64,000 bases of DNA from Beduini massiliensis (GCF_000829905.1 NZ_CDPP01000006.1:62001-126000); one strand, 5' to 3'; shown: positions 35,582-44,644, counted from the stretch's first letter. Notes: generated by a model from the letters alone, not told the origin. Numbers and translations are program-made.

Positions 35582-35974
35582 ATGAAAAGATTTACAAAAA
35601 TATTAGCAGCTTGTTTTGTGTGCGTAATGATGCTTTCAATGGTAGGCAATGTTAATGCAGCTGTATCTGACGGGTTCTCACATTGGTTTCCATGGGGTTC
35701 AGGTGGTCAAACTATGGCTTATGGAACGAATCGTGATAGCAGTAATTTTTTACAAGTAACCACTGGTAGTAGTAGTGCTTCATGCAAAACTACTTATTGG
35801 CTTTATGAAAATGAAGATTCTATTAGGCTTTTAGCAGGTACTGTGGAAACTAATGGATCTAATTTTACAAGTGGAAAAGATTATTATACTGGTTATAATG
35901 GCCAAGACGTATATCTTAAAGGAAATGTAGACACAATGAATGCAGTAACTGTAAACGGAACGTATTGGCACTAA
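35582..35974 (+). CDS. secreted 130-residue protein of unknown function, possibly bacteriocin-like
   Basis: The protein has a clear signal peptide (Lys/Arg start, hydrophobic core, cleavage near NVNA-AVSDG at about residue 27). The mature part is about 104 residues, rich in Gly, Ser, Thr, Asn and aromatics, with one Cys (SASCKTTYW) and the ending VNGTYWH. Size, signal peptide, aromatic C-terminus and adjacency to ABC genes recall lactococcin-972-like and DUF2712-type secreted proteins, but I cannot assign it to either. RBS AAGGAGG is excellent, so it is probably made in quantity. It is followed by a hairpin that may reduce expression of the genes downstream. Confidence 0.75.
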   Translation: MKRFTKILAACFVCVMMLSMVGNVNAAVSDGFSHWFPWGSGGQTMAYGTNRDSSNFLQVTTGSSSASCKTTYWLYENEDSIRLLAGTVETNGSNFTSGKDYYTGYNGQDVYLKGNVDTMNAVTVNGTYWH

Positions 35975-35998
35975 TAGGGATTAATTTCCCTATTTTCA
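35973..35998 (+). terminator. hairpin/attenuator after the secreted-protein gene
   Basis: AATAGGGA and TCCCTATT pair around a six-base loop and run into TTTTC. It begins at the stop codon. Partial read-through would give much secreted protein and less transporter. Confidence 0.65.
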
Positions 35999-36098
35999 TA
36001 TATTATAATAATAACCTATTTTAATTATATATTGAAATAATATAATAAGGATACTATTCTAAACTAATTTCTTAAAATTTTCGAAAGATGGTGATATA

Positions 36099-36929
36099 AT
36101 GAAACTAATAATAAACCATTTTAAATTAATGATAATGAATAAACGCTTTACTTATAGCATAGTTATTATCATGTTGTTTGCTTTTATATTCAATGCAGCT
36201 CAATATATTAAATATGAGGGAAATATTTCTGAAGCTGGTGGGATATTTGAAACTTCATTAGTTTTGGCTCATTCTTTATACGGAAATCAATTCTTAATAA
36301 TTACTACTATCCCATTATTAATTACATTCTTTATAATTGATCCTATTTACAATGAAAAAGAACTCAATACAATTTTATATACAAAAATGGGAAAACATCA
36401 ATTTTTAATTTCACGTCTTGTAAGCACATTTCTATTATCTTTCTTACTGTATTTTTCTTTTTATGCTGTATTAGTATTAACGAACAATATCATATTTGGT
36501 ACTCAATATTTAGGAACAGATACTTTTGCCAGTTATCACTTATCTATGTATAATCAATTTCATACTAAATGGGGAGCAACTACCTTAATTTTGCCTTACT
36601 CCATGATGACCCATCCAAGTTTTGTAAGTCTAGTTTACGGAGTACTAACCAGTCTTTATGCCGCAGCAATAGGCGTTTTTACCTACGGGCTTTCATTAAA
36701 TGTAAAACGATACTTACTCATATATATAATTCCCTTTGTTCTTGCTTATGTATACAGACTAATCTTTAGTGCATCATTTTTATTTGACTTCGCTATTGAG
36801 AATATCCTAATAGCTTGGTACAACTGTCTTTATCCTTATTGTTGGATAGGATTTGCTACATGGTTTTTTTTACTAATAATATTAGGAATCTTATTTACCT
36901 ATATATACACTAAAAGAAATGAGGGATAG
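36099..36929 (+). CDS. ABC transporter membrane subunit (ABC-2-like)
   Basis: A 276-residue membrane protein with six or seven hydrophobic segments. An initial cytoplasmic helix (LIINHFKLMIMNKRFTYS) is followed by paired helices and the motif FIIDPIYNEKELNTILYTKM near residue 90, which resembles the 'E...G.....Y' coupling region of ABC-2 permeases. It is the first of three genes forming an ABC exporter with 36932-37579 and the ATPase at 37572. Likely cargo or target is the adjacent secreted protein, or a toxic peptide against which it protects. No close family is recognised. Confidence 0.6.
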   Translation: MKLIINHFKLMIMNKRFTYSIVIIMLFAFIFNAAQYIKYEGNISEAGGIFETSLVLAHSLYGNQFLIITTIPLLITFFIIDPIYNEKELNTILYTKMGKHQFLISRLVSTFLLSFLLYFSFYAVLVLTNNIIFGTQYLGTDTFASYHLSMYNQFHTKWGATTLILPYSMMTHPSFVSLVYGVLTSLYAAAIGVFTYGLSLNVKRYLLIYIIPFVLAYVYRLIFSASFLFDFAIENILIAWYNCLYPYCWIGFATWFFLLIILGILFTYIYTKRNEG

Positions 36930-36931
36930 AC

Positions 36932-37579
36932 ATGAAAATTAGATATCATTTAATATTTAATGAAAGAAATTTACAATTATTATTACTTATTCCCATATTA
37001 TTGTTTTGTGGGAAAGTATTAATGCGTTTAGATGGATACGGATATTATTCAATGGTATATCTAAGATTTTTCTACAGTCTACTTTTAATCCCAATTTTAT
37101 ATTTTCACCACCTAAATGAAGAAATCTATTCTAATACATTTGTCAGTTCCAGAGAGAATAGTCGCTTAAAACATTATATTCTTACTGATTTAATAGTGGT
37201 TAGCTTTTATAGTATCTACGTTACCGCAATTATATATATAATATCAGTTTTCGGATATCCATGGGAAAGTTGGAATCTCTTTTATTTATTTGCAATAAGC
37301 GTTGTCAGCGTATTTTTATATTTAGGTAATTATTATTTATTTAGATGTTTTCTTAAAAGAGAAATATGTTTCACAATCACTATTGGGTTGGGAGGATTAT
37401 TAAGTTTCTTTCAAAATATAACTATGTTTATTCCAGCACCCAATGCTTTATTCAATATCCAGTTTATCGATACGGTTTGGTGTAAAAACTGGTTGTTGAT
37501 ATTTTTAGCGTTATTATCAGTATGTATTATAGGAACCTTCATCATTTATAAAATGAAAGGAAAAATTGTTTATGAATAA
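36932..37579 (+). CDS. second ABC transporter membrane subunit
   Basis: A 215-residue membrane protein with about six hydrophobic segments and a charged loop (EEIYSNTFVSSRENSRLKHY) near residue 65 that, like the upstream gene, looks like the ABC-2 coupling loop. It begins two bases after the upstream gene and overlaps the ATPase start by eight bases. The two permease subunits are unequal in size and differ in sequence, so the transporter is probably a heterodimer. Function beyond this is unknown. Confidence 0.55.
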   Translation: MKIRYHLIFNERNLQLLLLIPILLFCGKVLMRLDGYGYYSMVYLRFFYSLLLIPILYFHHLNEEIYSNTFVSSRENSRLKHYILTDLIVVSFYSIYVTAIIYIISVFGYPWESWNLFYLFAISVVSVFLYLGNYYLFRCFLKREICFTITIGLGGLLSFFQNITMFIPAPNALFNIQFIDTVWCKNWLLIFLALLSVCIIGTFIIYKMKGKIVYE

Positions 37580-38222
37580 ATTAGAAGCAAGAAATGTCAG
37601 TAAGCATTTTAAAAACAGAACTATTTTTGAAAATATTAATTTAGAATTTGAATCCGGTAAAATATACGGAATCGTTGGCCCAAACGGTTGTGGGAAATCA
37701 GTATTGTTCAAGATCTTATCCGGATTAATGCAGCCTAATAACGGTCAAATTCTTTATAATGGAAAACAATTATATAAAGAAATCCATATCCTACCATCTG
37801 TTGGATTAGTTATTAACGATCCGCAATTTTATAATTATTTATCTGGTTATGAAAATCTTTATATATTAGCTTCAATAAAAAATCTTGTTAGTGAACAAGA
37901 TATAATAGATATTTTAAATAAAGTCGGATTACAGAATGATAAAAGTAAAGTAAAAACTTATTCAACAGGGATGAAGCAACGTTTGGCTCTAGCACAAGCC
38001 ATTATGGAAAATCCTGATGTACTCATATTGGATGAGATTACAAATGGTATAGATAAAACTGGATTAAATATGGTTTATGATTTATTAAAGCAAGAAAAAG
38101 AGAATGGAAAAATAATTATTATCACCTCTCACAGAATTCAAGATATAAAAGTCTTGTGTGATGAAGTGTATGAAATAGATAATTATGGAGTTGACCAAAT
38201 TGAAAAAGATGATCTTGTTTAG
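37572..38222 (+). CDS. ABC transporter ATP-binding protein
   Basis: An ABC ATPase of about 216 residues. GPNGCGKSVL is Walker A, YSTGMKQRLALAQAIM is the signature (STGMK type, common in antibiotic or bacteriocin exporters), PDVLILDEI is Walker B, and ITSHRI holds the switch His. ATG 37572 is chosen over the TTG two codons upstream because AAAGGA precedes it at good distance. The start overlaps the upstream permease and the end overlaps the next gene by about 38 bases, so all are translated together. Confidence 0.92.
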   Translation: MNKLEARNVSKHFKNRTIFENINLEFESGKIYGIVGPNGCGKSVLFKILSGLMQPNNGQILYNGKQLYKEIHILPSVGLVINDPQFYNYLSGYENLYILASIKNLVSEQDIIDILNKVGLQNDKSKVKTYSTGMKQRLALAQAIMENPDVLILDEITNGIDKTGLNMVYDLLKQEKENGKIIIITSHRIQDIKVLCDEVYEIDNYGVDQIEKDDLV

Positions 38223-39069
38223 AATAGGATTAGTCTGTCTAACCTTAGTTATTACTATTTCCGGTTCTCTTATTTTAAAAGCCAATCGAACGATTGAAAC
38301 AGTTGATAGTATTTTAAATCAGGATTCTACACTTGTTGATTTTCAAGACTTTTATAGTAAAAGTATTACATCTTATGGGCTATTAAACATTTATAACTTT
38401 AATGTTAGTTCTTTTAAAGAGTTAGAAAAGGAAAGTGATTTGATTGTAGAGGTGAAGATGACTCATCATGCACAGCCCGATTCTGTATTCATTGCCGAGG
38501 TTCAAGTAGAAAATATTTACAAAGGAACTTGCAGCTCTGAATCATTATATGTATTTGAACCTGTATCAATCAGGGATCCTCAGGGAATTGGTTTCAATGA
38601 TAAATATATAAATAAATATGCTGAAAATCCTTTTTACCAACTTAGGATACCCGTCAGTTGGTACACTCCTATGAAGAAAGATGAACATTATATTCTATTT
38701 TTACAACAAGCTGAAGGCTACGAAGGGAAAAACATATATAATTATGTTACTTTACCTTATAGTAAGGTTCCTATTAAAGATGAAATTAATCAATATACCG
38801 TAGAGATAAATGATTTTGCATTAATCATGCACTATAATACTTTCAAATCAGCTGACATTATTTTTCCTAAAAATTGCATAACAAACGAAGATTACTACAA
38901 TCCGGAGCTAGAAATTATTGAAAAACAAATAAACGACTATACTTATGTAAAAGATACCTATTTAAAAATCATTGAAGAAACCTATCAAAAATACTTAGAG
39001 AAGGATGCAAAATATAATGAAACGATTATCGATGATCAATACAACTTATATCAAGAGTTGTATAAATAA
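38185..39069 (+). CDS. membrane-anchored extracytoplasmic protein of unknown function
   Basis: A 294-residue protein with one N-terminal membrane helix (ILFRIGLVCLTLVITISGSL) and a large outside domain. The domain begins with a stretch rich in beta-strand-like sequence (FKELEKESDLIVEVKMTHH, VFIAEVQVENIYKG) and ends in a charged, helical tail (about 235-294). I do not recognise it. The first ATG lies inside the ATPase gene and has a weak RBS; ATG 38209 is an alternative. Its place between ATPase and another membrane gene suggests an accessory or immunity subunit of the exporter, but this is inference. Confidence 0.6.
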   Translation: MELTKLKKMILFRIGLVCLTLVITISGSLILKANRTIETVDSILNQDSTLVDFQDFYSKSITSYGLLNIYNFNVSSFKELEKESDLIVEVKMTHHAQPDSVFIAEVQVENIYKGTCSSESLYVFEPVSIRDPQGIGFNDKYINKYAENPFYQLRIPVSWYTPMKKDEHYILFLQQAEGYEGKNIYNYVTLPYSKVPIKDEINQYTVEINDFALIMHYNTFKSADIIFPKNCITNEDYYNPELEIIEKQINDYTYVKDTYLKIIEETYQKYLEKDAKYNETIIDDQYNLYQELYK

Positions 39070-39697
39070 AATTGATTTATTATTTATTTTACTCTATCTA
39101 GGTATGGTCTTTCTTTATCCAAAAGCGCTTATCTATATTAAAAACATAGAATTTATTCGAGGATTTTACAGTATTGACAAAATGAATAATATGCTCTATG
39201 TATCTTTAATTATATGGATTATGTATAACCTTATTCCGATATTTTATCTATCATTTACTTTTTGTAAACACTTTGAAGCAAGCTATTACTATTTTGTACG
39301 TATCGAAAATAGAAGCAAGTGGTTACTTACCTATTTCTTAAAAGCATGCTTTATTCTTGCTTTATGTCAATTATTAAGAACATTGTATTTAACCTTCTAT
39401 TTTAAACAACCAATAGTTATAGATCCATTAATTTTTATAAGAGACACCATGTACCTCATCTCTTTATTCTCAATTTACTTAGTTGGATTTGTTTATGTTA
39501 AAAGAAATCTATCTTTTGTTTTAGTCACCATAGGATATATCCTACTATGTTTTGGTGATATAAGTATGTACGGATGGTTCTTACTTTCCAGTTTTCATTT
39601 TATAGAGCTTATCTTTTATATCTTTATTATCATTATTTGTTTTTTTAATGTTGTTTACTGTTTAAATCGCAGGTTAGATAAAATCGATTTAAGTTAA
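39005..39697 (+). CDS. polytopic membrane protein of unknown function
   Basis: A 230-residue protein with about six hydrophobic segments. It overlaps the end of the previous gene by 65 bases in another frame. ATG 39017 is a plausible shorter start. A positively charged loop (YFVRIENRSKWLLTYFLKA) near residue 95 resembles the coupling regions of the two ABC membrane subunits upstream. It may be a third permease-type subunit or an immunity protein. No family is recognised. Confidence 0.55.
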   Translation: MQNIMKRLSMINTTYIKSCINKIDLLFILLYLGMVFLYPKALIYIKNIEFIRGFYSIDKMNNMLYVSLIIWIMYNLIPIFYLSFTFCKHFEASYYYFVRIENRSKWLLTYFLKACFILALCQLLRTLYLTFYFKQPIVIDPLIFIRDTMYLISLFSIYLVGFVYVKRNLSFVLVTIGYILLCFGDISMYGWFLLSSFHFIELIFYIFIIIICFFNVVYCLNRRLDKIDLS

Positions 39698-39722
39698 AGT
39701 GATGAAAAAGGAGAGAAAGATT

Positions 39723-40157
39723 ATGGCCAAAAAATTAGTATTCATGTTCATAATTCTATTTATTCTAGTTGGATGCAGTTCCCATACAGAAATTATCAGC
39801 AGTCCATTAGAAACAACTATTTCAGCAATCAACAATTCAGATGAGGCTTATGTTGAAATAGATAAAACAAAGCAAATGGTTAAGTTACCAATAGAATTAG
39901 ACGTTACTTTAGACACCATAAAAGATAATATTGATTTAACCAATCCAAAAAGTGTTATTTATTCTTCTCATAATGGGGGAGTCTATGTGATAGGGTTATA
40001 CGAAGAAAATAATAATTATTATTTAATTTCTTATGCCTATTCACTATCTTCAACTCTAGATAAAGTAGTTATACCAAAAGACACTACTAACGTTAATATT
40101 TACAAAGCCAATGACCAAGTAATTCAACAAATCAATAACATCAAAACTAAACAATAA
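39723..40157 (+). CDS. small lipoprotein of unknown function
   Basis: A protein of about 144 residues with a lipoprotein signal peptide: FMFIILFILVGC, where Cys is expected to be lipidated, followed by SSH. The mature part is acidic and compact and has no motif I recognise. ATG 39723 is preferred over an upstream ATG because AAGGAGAG stands seven bases before it. It is the last gene of the cluster and is followed by a terminator. Surface lipoproteins at the end of bacteriocin operons are often immunity factors. Confidence 0.65.
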   Translation: MAKKLVFMFIILFILVGCSSHTEIISSPLETTISAINNSDEAYVEIDKTKQMVKLPIELDVTLDTIKDNIDLTNPKSVIYSSHNGGVYVIGLYEENNNYYLISYAYSLSSTLDKVVIPKDTTNVNIYKANDQVIQQINNIKTKQ

Positions 40158-40179
40158 ATCACAAAATGAATACTCAATC

Positions 40180-40214
40180 AAAGAAGAGCAGCTATCATCC
40201 ACTCTTCTTTTTTA
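40180..40214 (+). terminator. intrinsic terminator of the LytTR/ABC cluster
   Basis: AAAGAAGAG and CTCTTCTTT pair around a 13-base loop and run into TTT, 22 bases after the lipoprotein stop. Confidence 0.8.
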
Positions 40215-40254
40215 GTATTTGCTACCATAAATAGCATTTTAATCTTTATATAAT

Positions 40255-40289
40255 ATAAAAAACCAAAACAGGTCAACCACCTATTTTGG
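40255..40289 (-). terminator. intrinsic terminator of the TetR-controlled ABC operon
   Basis: On the minus strand CCAAAATAGGT and ACCTGTTTTGG pair around five bases and are followed by TTTTTTAT. Confidence 0.8.
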
Positions 40290-40298
40290 CTTTAATCC

Positions 40299-41096
40299 TT
40301 ATAATGGTAAATCTCTTTTCTTAAAACAAACTTGAGCAAAGATAATCGCAGCTATGGACACAAGAAATAATACGACCATCCCGATTACTGCCGACTGTTC
40401 AAACGATTGCAGACCTTTAGCATCAAATAATGTTAAGGGCGTCATATATTTTAAAAACTCCATTTTATCACTTACTTGTGAAAGCATTTGGATAAGAATA
40501 GACGCAACTCCAATTCCAGCCCCAATCCCAATCGAAAATTTTATTTCATTAAAACAACAGGCACATAAGTAACAAATACAAGCAAAAAACATCTGGATGC
40601 TGAGCAATCCGACATTCGTCATCAAGAACTTACCCAATTCAATAGTTTCATCAAACAACATCGTGCTGCAGCCAATAATTAATAGTACTGCATACACAAT
40701 CAACATGATCAGCCCACTTAATAAAACACCTAGCTGTGTCATCATTACTTTTGTACGTGTATGAGGGGTGGCAAGTAAGTAAGCCATCGATCCTTTATCA
40801 ATATAGCGGCTCATCAAACGATGACACATAATGATAATATAAATGAACGGTATCACTATAAAAATAAATCCATAAAGATAATTGGTAAGAAAGTCCAGCA
40901 TTGTCAACCCCGGGTCCGTCATCCCAAAAGCAGCAAAAATCTGTGGCATTGATTCTTTCATTGCATTCAAGCTTTCTCCTAATTTAGGATCAAACATTGC
41001 CACAATAACGGATGTATATAAAGTTAAAACCGCAATAAATATAAGAAATATTTTATAGTTTGCTTTCCACTCTTTTTTAAATAAAACCGTCAACAT
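40299..41096 (-). CDS. ABC-2 type permease
   Basis: A 265-residue membrane protein with six hydrophobic segments, of the ABC-2/NatB-like permease class. A short cytoplasmic N-terminus (LFKKEWKANYKIFLIFI) precedes the first helix, and MSRYIDKGSMAYLLATPHTRTKVM near residue 90 is the typical 'E/D.G...LL..P..R' coupling loop. It starts at the base where the ATPase gene ends, so it is co-translated with it. It probably exports a drug, peptide or lipid-like compound under TetR control. Confidence 0.85.
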   Translation of the reverse strand: MLTVLFKKEWKANYKIFLIFIAVLTLYTSVIVAMFDPKLGESLNAMKESMPQIFAAFGMTDPGLTMLDFLTNYLYGFIFIVIPFIYIIIMCHRLMSRYIDKGSMAYLLATPHTRTKVMMTQLGVLLSGLIMLIVYAVLLIIGCSTMLFDETIELGKFLMTNVGLLSIQMFFACICYLCACCFNEIKFSIGIGAGIGVASILIQMLSQVSDKMEFLKYMTPLTLFDAKGLQSFEQSAVIGMVVLFLVSIAAIIFAQVCFKKRDLPL

Positions 41097-41977
41097 TACT
41101 GTCCACCTCCATAATAATGTAAAAATAATTCTTCCAAAGACTGTGGTCTTGCATTAAAATCCTTAATATCATACTGACTCAAATCTTTCAACAATTCATT
41201 AGTGCGCCCTTTCAATGTTAAAATGACTTGATTTCGATCTCTTTGACAGTGTACATAATGTTCTGCAAACTTGATTGCATCTTCTTCTTTATTAAAATGA
41301 ATTTCATAGTGTTTCTGTCTGTTCTTTTTTAGGTTTTCCATCGTTTCTGTAGCGACTATGCTTCCTTCTTTGATCATCACTACTCGATCACAAGTATGCT
41401 CTACTTCCTCAAAAATATGAGAAGACATCAAAATCGTTTTTCCTTCTTTTTTAGATCGCTGAATTAATTCAATAAACTTATTTTGCATCAATGGATCCAA
41501 GCCACTTGTTGGCTCATCTAATATCAAGATGGGGGAATCCTGCATGAAAGCAATAACTAAACCTATTTTTTGCTTCATTCCCTTAGACATTCGCTTCATC
41601 TTTCCACGTGCATCTAATTCTAAAAATGTCATCAATTCCTCTGCTTTGCTCATATCTTTGATATTTTTCATTTGAGCAATAAATTTAATAAACTCAAATC
41701 CTGTCATTTCTTCCATAAAAGCAATTTCACCTGGCAAATAACCTAATTCCTTTTGAACAAGATTTGCTTTTTCAAAACAATCTAAACCTAATATCTTCAC
41801 TTCCCCTTGATCGGGTTTAATAAATCCCATTAATTGCCGAATCGTTGTTGTTTTGCCACTTCCGTTTGGTCCTAAAAAGCCAAGAACCTCCCCTTTTTCG
41901 ACAGTAAAGCTTACATCAAAAATACCACGTTTATTCCCATAATCCTTCGTAATATGATTTATTTCAATAACACCCAT
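41096..41977 (-). CDS. ABC transporter ATP-binding protein
   Basis: A 293-residue ABC ATPase. GPNGSGKTTTIRQLMG is Walker A, MSKGMKQKIGLVIAFM is the signature, PILILDEPTSGLDP is Walker B plus D-loop, and LMSSHIFEEVE holds the switch His. The C-terminal 80 residues (after MIKEGSIVATE) form the extra domain seen in CcmA/NatA-type drug or peptide exporters. It pairs with the permease encoded directly after it. RBS AAGGAGG precedes the ATG. Confidence 0.95.
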   Translation of the reverse strand: MGVIEINHITKDYGNKRGIFDVSFTVEKGEVLGFLGPNGSGKTTTIRQLMGFIKPDQGEVKILGLDCFEKANLVQKELGYLPGEIAFMEEMTGFEFIKFIAQMKNIKDMSKAEELMTFLELDARGKMKRMSKGMKQKIGLVIAFMQDSPILILDEPTSGLDPLMQNKFIELIQRSKKEGKTILMSSHIFEEVEHTCDRVVMIKEGSIVATETMENLKKNRQKHYEIHFNKEEDAIKFAEHYVHCQRDRNQVILTLKGRTNELLKDLSQYDIKDFNARPQSLEELFLHYYGGGQ

Positions 41978-42216
41978 CTTGATGTTCCTCCTTATAAGTA
42001 AATTTTAGTTAACACAAGACTGTTTTTATATTCTTTTAGTATCCCTTCTAAATAAACGAATCCATTCCTTCTTCATATAGCCATGTGCAAAATATCTGCC
42101 ATCATTTTATCAATAAAATTTTACCTTATCGCTATTTCAAACCAAACATTTAAAAGTAAATGAATCCCTCTTTTTTCATCTCAAATTAAAATTCATTAAT
42201 GTTCACTTCTATTTTT

Positions 42217-42246
42217 AGAATACTGTTTTGACTATTTTTTACAACC
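42217..42246 (-). promoter_or_regulatory. promoter of the ABC operon sharing a 30-bp box with the tetR promoter
   Basis: On the minus strand TTGTAA (42239-42244), 16 bp and TATTCT (42217-42222) form a promoter. The 30-bp block differs at only three positions from 42999-43028 before tetR, so both promoters are probably bound by the same TetR protein. Confidence 0.65.
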
Positions 42247-42279
42247 TATCTGTATCATTCTACAATACTTTTATTTTGA

Positions 42280-42921
42280 CTATGTAGAGTTAGTAGAATC
42301 ATCTTGATATTCTTTTTTATAGACTAATTTTTTCATCATATCCATCCAACTATTAAATTCTTCCAGCATCGTCTCAATATCAAATGTTTTCCCTGACATT
42401 TGGATATCATGGATATACCCATCTCCCATCCACCTCAACATTTTAAATATTTTAAAGGGTTCTATTCCCGATTGGAACTTTTCAGTATCAATATTTCCAA
42501 AATACATTTGATACATAATCTCTTCTTGCTCCGTATTCATTGTTTTTAAAGCATCAGAAACTGCTTCTTGCTCGGAATAAAAGGCCCTCATGGCAAATTC
42601 CATAATATACGGATTCTTCTCAAGTATTTTTACCTTCCCTGTTCCGGCATATTTCAACAGTTCAAAGAAATCTGTTATTTCTAAAAAATGATGGTCTGCA
42701 ACCTGTGCTTTCATTATTTCCATCAAGTAATTATAAACATAAAGATATAACTCTTTTTTATTATGAAAGTAGTAAAATAGAAGCCCTTTTGATATTCCTG
42801 CTTTTACGGCAATTAAATCTGTAGATGCCTTTTTATATTCATTTTTCCCAAATACTTCCATCGCCGCATTGATAATTCTTAATTGCTTTTCCTCTGGAAG
42901 TGTATAGAATTTATCATTCAT
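42280..42921 (-). CDS. TetR-family transcriptional regulator
   Basis: A 213-residue regulator. The first 60 residues hold the TetR helix-turn-helix (EKQLRIINAAMEVFGKNEY, STDLIAVKAGISKGLLFYYF, NKKELYLYVYNYL); the remainder is the ligand-binding helical domain. It lies upstream of, and on the same strand as, the ABC operon. A palindrome and a promoter box shared with that operon suggest that it represses both itself and the exporter. The ligand is unknown. KGLLFYYFHNKKELY is a very typical motif of drug-efflux regulators. Confidence 0.95.
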   Translation of the reverse strand: MNDKFYTLPEEKQLRIINAAMEVFGKNEYKKASTDLIAVKAGISKGLLFYYFHNKKELYLYVYNYLMEIMKAQVADHHFLEITDFFELLKYAGTGKVKILEKNPYIMEFAMRAFYSEQEAVSDALKTMNTEQEEIMYQMYFGNIDTEKFQSGIEPFKIFKMLRWMGDGYIHDIQMSGKTFDIETMLEEFNSWMDMMKKLVYKKEYQDDSTNST

Positions 42922-42969
42922 TCTGCTTTCCTCCCTCCTGCCTTTTTACTTCATCGTTCCTTTATCAAA

Positions 42970-43028
42970 ATTGACTTTACCGGTCAATCCTTATTATTAG
43001 AATAACGTATTGACTATTTTTTACAACC
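42970..43028 (-). promoter_or_regulatory. tetR promoter and inverted-repeat operator
   Basis: TTGTAA (43021-43026), 16 bp and TATTCT (42999-43004) form the promoter on the minus strand. ATTGAC (42970-42975) and GTCAAT (42983-42988) form an inverted repeat around the expected transcription start, a likely TetR operator. Confidence 0.65.
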
Positions 43029-43070
43029 CCTTATCCTCTATTTTTGTTCGTTTTACAAAATCTCTTCAAC

Positions 43071-43111
43071 AAAAAAGAAGTTACGATATCTTTAGATATT
43101 GTAACCTCTTT
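43071..43111 (-). terminator. intrinsic terminator of the first collagen-like gene
   Basis: On the minus strand AGAGGTTACAATATC and GATATCGTAACTTCT form a long, nearly perfect stem around TAAA, followed by TTTTTT. Confidence 0.85.
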
Positions 43112-43123
43112 GCAGCTAATTTA

Positions 43124-44644
43124 TTAAGCATTCGGAATACTTGGATTATCCAGTTTCTTTACACTTAACGTGACTGTTACTCCTGTACTTAAAGTCAATG
43201 TTAAAGCGAGTAATGATGTTACAGCCATATCAATAACATCACCGGCATCTAAAGTTGTAATTACACTTCCAGAATAGATTGATTCTATACCAATAGCCAA
43301 TAAATGTCTTTCTTCTGTACTTGGAATATCCGTTCCATTTCTTCGTACCGATAATGTTACTGCAGCTCCTAATGAGGCAGAAGCATTAAACATATAGTTG
43401 ATTTCATATACACCACTTTGCTCAATCGTTATATTGTCTGCTCCTAGTGTCACATTGTTAGCAGGCATAACAGCTGGTAAAGGTAAAGTAGTCGTAGCAC
43501 CGACAGCTAAATTTATCGTTTGTGAAGCATCGTTATATTTGCCACCATATGCAATTAATCCACCGCCACCGCTTGGACCTGTATCACCTCTTGGTACAAT
43601 GAAATTTAATTCTATACCATCCGGTGTTTCTGTTGTTATGACATCTGCTTCTGTTCCAGGATCTCCTGTAGTGGTTGGCCCAATCGTAACAACAGGAGTT
43701 GCCCCTGTTGGTCCTGTAGCTCCGTCCGCTCCAGTCGGTCCAGTGGCACCAGTTGGGCCTGTGACTCCATCTGCACCGGTTGGTCCGGTTACACCCGTTG
43801 GTCCGGTCGGCCCTGTAGCTCCATCTGCTCCCGTATTTCCTGTAGTTCCTGTTGGTCCTGTGGCTCCATCTGCACCAGTAGGTCCAGTTGCACCCGTTGG
43901 GCCAGTAGCACCAGTGGCTCCATCTGCTCCGGTATTTCCTGTTGCACCTGTTGGTCCTTGGAGACCGTCTGCTCCTGTGGGTCCGGTTGCTCCTGTATTT
44001 CCACTTGCACCAGTAGGTCCAGTGGCACCTCTAGCACCCGTTGGGCCAGTTATACCGTTTGCACCAGTAGCTCCTCTGGCTCCTGTTGGTCCTGTAATTC
44101 CATTAGCACCGGTAGGTCCAGTGGCACCAATTGGTCCTGTATTCCCTGTAACACCATTAGCTCCTGTGGCTCCTATTGGTCCCGTTGGTCCAGTCGGTCC
44201 GGTTACACCATTCGATCCTGGTAATCCAGTAGGTCCAGTCGCTCCAGTTGGACCAGTATTTCCTTGCAACCCAATTGGACCTGTTGGTCCAGTAACTCCA
44301 GTGGCTCCAGTTGGACCGGTAGCCCCTGTATTTCCCTGAAACCCAATCGGTCCGGTTGGTCCAGTAACCCCTGTTGCACCGGTTGGACCTGGATATCCCA
44401 TTGGTCCTGTTGGTCCTGTTGGACCAGTGTTACCAGGATACCCTATTGATCCCGTTGAGCCCGTAGGCCCAGTTGGACCTATTGGTCCGGGATTCCCTGG
44501 ATAACCTCTTGGCCCTGTTGGTCCTGTTGGTCCGATTGGTCCTGTCACACCAGTCTGACAATTCACAATAACAGGTGGACAACAACGAGATCCAGGACAA
44601 CACATATTTCCATTAAACATATTTCCGTTGATCATTTCCTTCAC
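43124..44644 (-). CDS. collagen-like surface protein (BclA-like)
   Basis: A 506-residue protein. An N-terminal Cys-rich leader ([15 protein letters not shown]) is followed by about 320 residues of Gly-X-Thr/Pro triplets (GPTGPTG, GATGPTG), which form a collagen-like triple helix. A globular C-terminal domain of about 140 residues ([12 protein letters not shown] to [11 protein letters not shown]) resembles the C1q/TNF-like heads of BclA proteins. There is no standard signal peptide, as in spore-surface collagen proteins of Bacillus and Clostridioides. Triplet threonines are likely glycan sites. Repeats are imperfect at the DNA level. The antisense 'PVGPVAP' frames are shadows. Confidence 0.9.
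   Translation of the reverse strand: MKEMINGNMFNGNMCCPGSRCCPPVIVNCQTGVTGPIGPTGPTGPRGYPGNPGPIGPTGPTGSTGSIGYPGNTGPTGPTGPMGYPGPTGATGVTGPTGPIGFQGNTGATGPTGATGVTGPTGPIGLQGNTGPTGATGPTGLPGSNGVTGPTGPTGPIGATGANGVTGNTGPIGATGPTGANGITGPTGARGATGANGITGPTGARGATGPTGASGNTGATGPTGADGLQGPTGATGNTGADGATGATGPTGATGPTGADGATGPTGTTGNTGADGATGPTGPTGVTGPTGADGVTGPTGATGPTGADGATGPTGATPVVTIGPTTTGDPGTEADVITTETPDGIELNFIVPRGDTGPSGGGGLIAYGGKYNDASQTINLAVGATTTLPLPAVMPANNVTLGADNITIEQSGVYEINYMFNASASLGAAVTLSVRRNGTDIPSTEERHLLAIGIESIYSGSVITTLDAGDVIDMAVTSLLALTLTLSTGVTVTLSVKKLDNPSIPNA

Noticed and set aside
36569-36769. Cys-rich 66-codon frame inside the first ABC membrane gene
   Set aside because: Overlaps the real gene in another frame and has no RBS.
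43398-44339. Long plus-strand frame rich in Pro-Val-Gly-Pro opposite the collagen-like gene
   Set aside because: It is the antisense shadow of GPTG triplets; no RBS or promoter, and the minus-strand gene has start, RBS and terminator.
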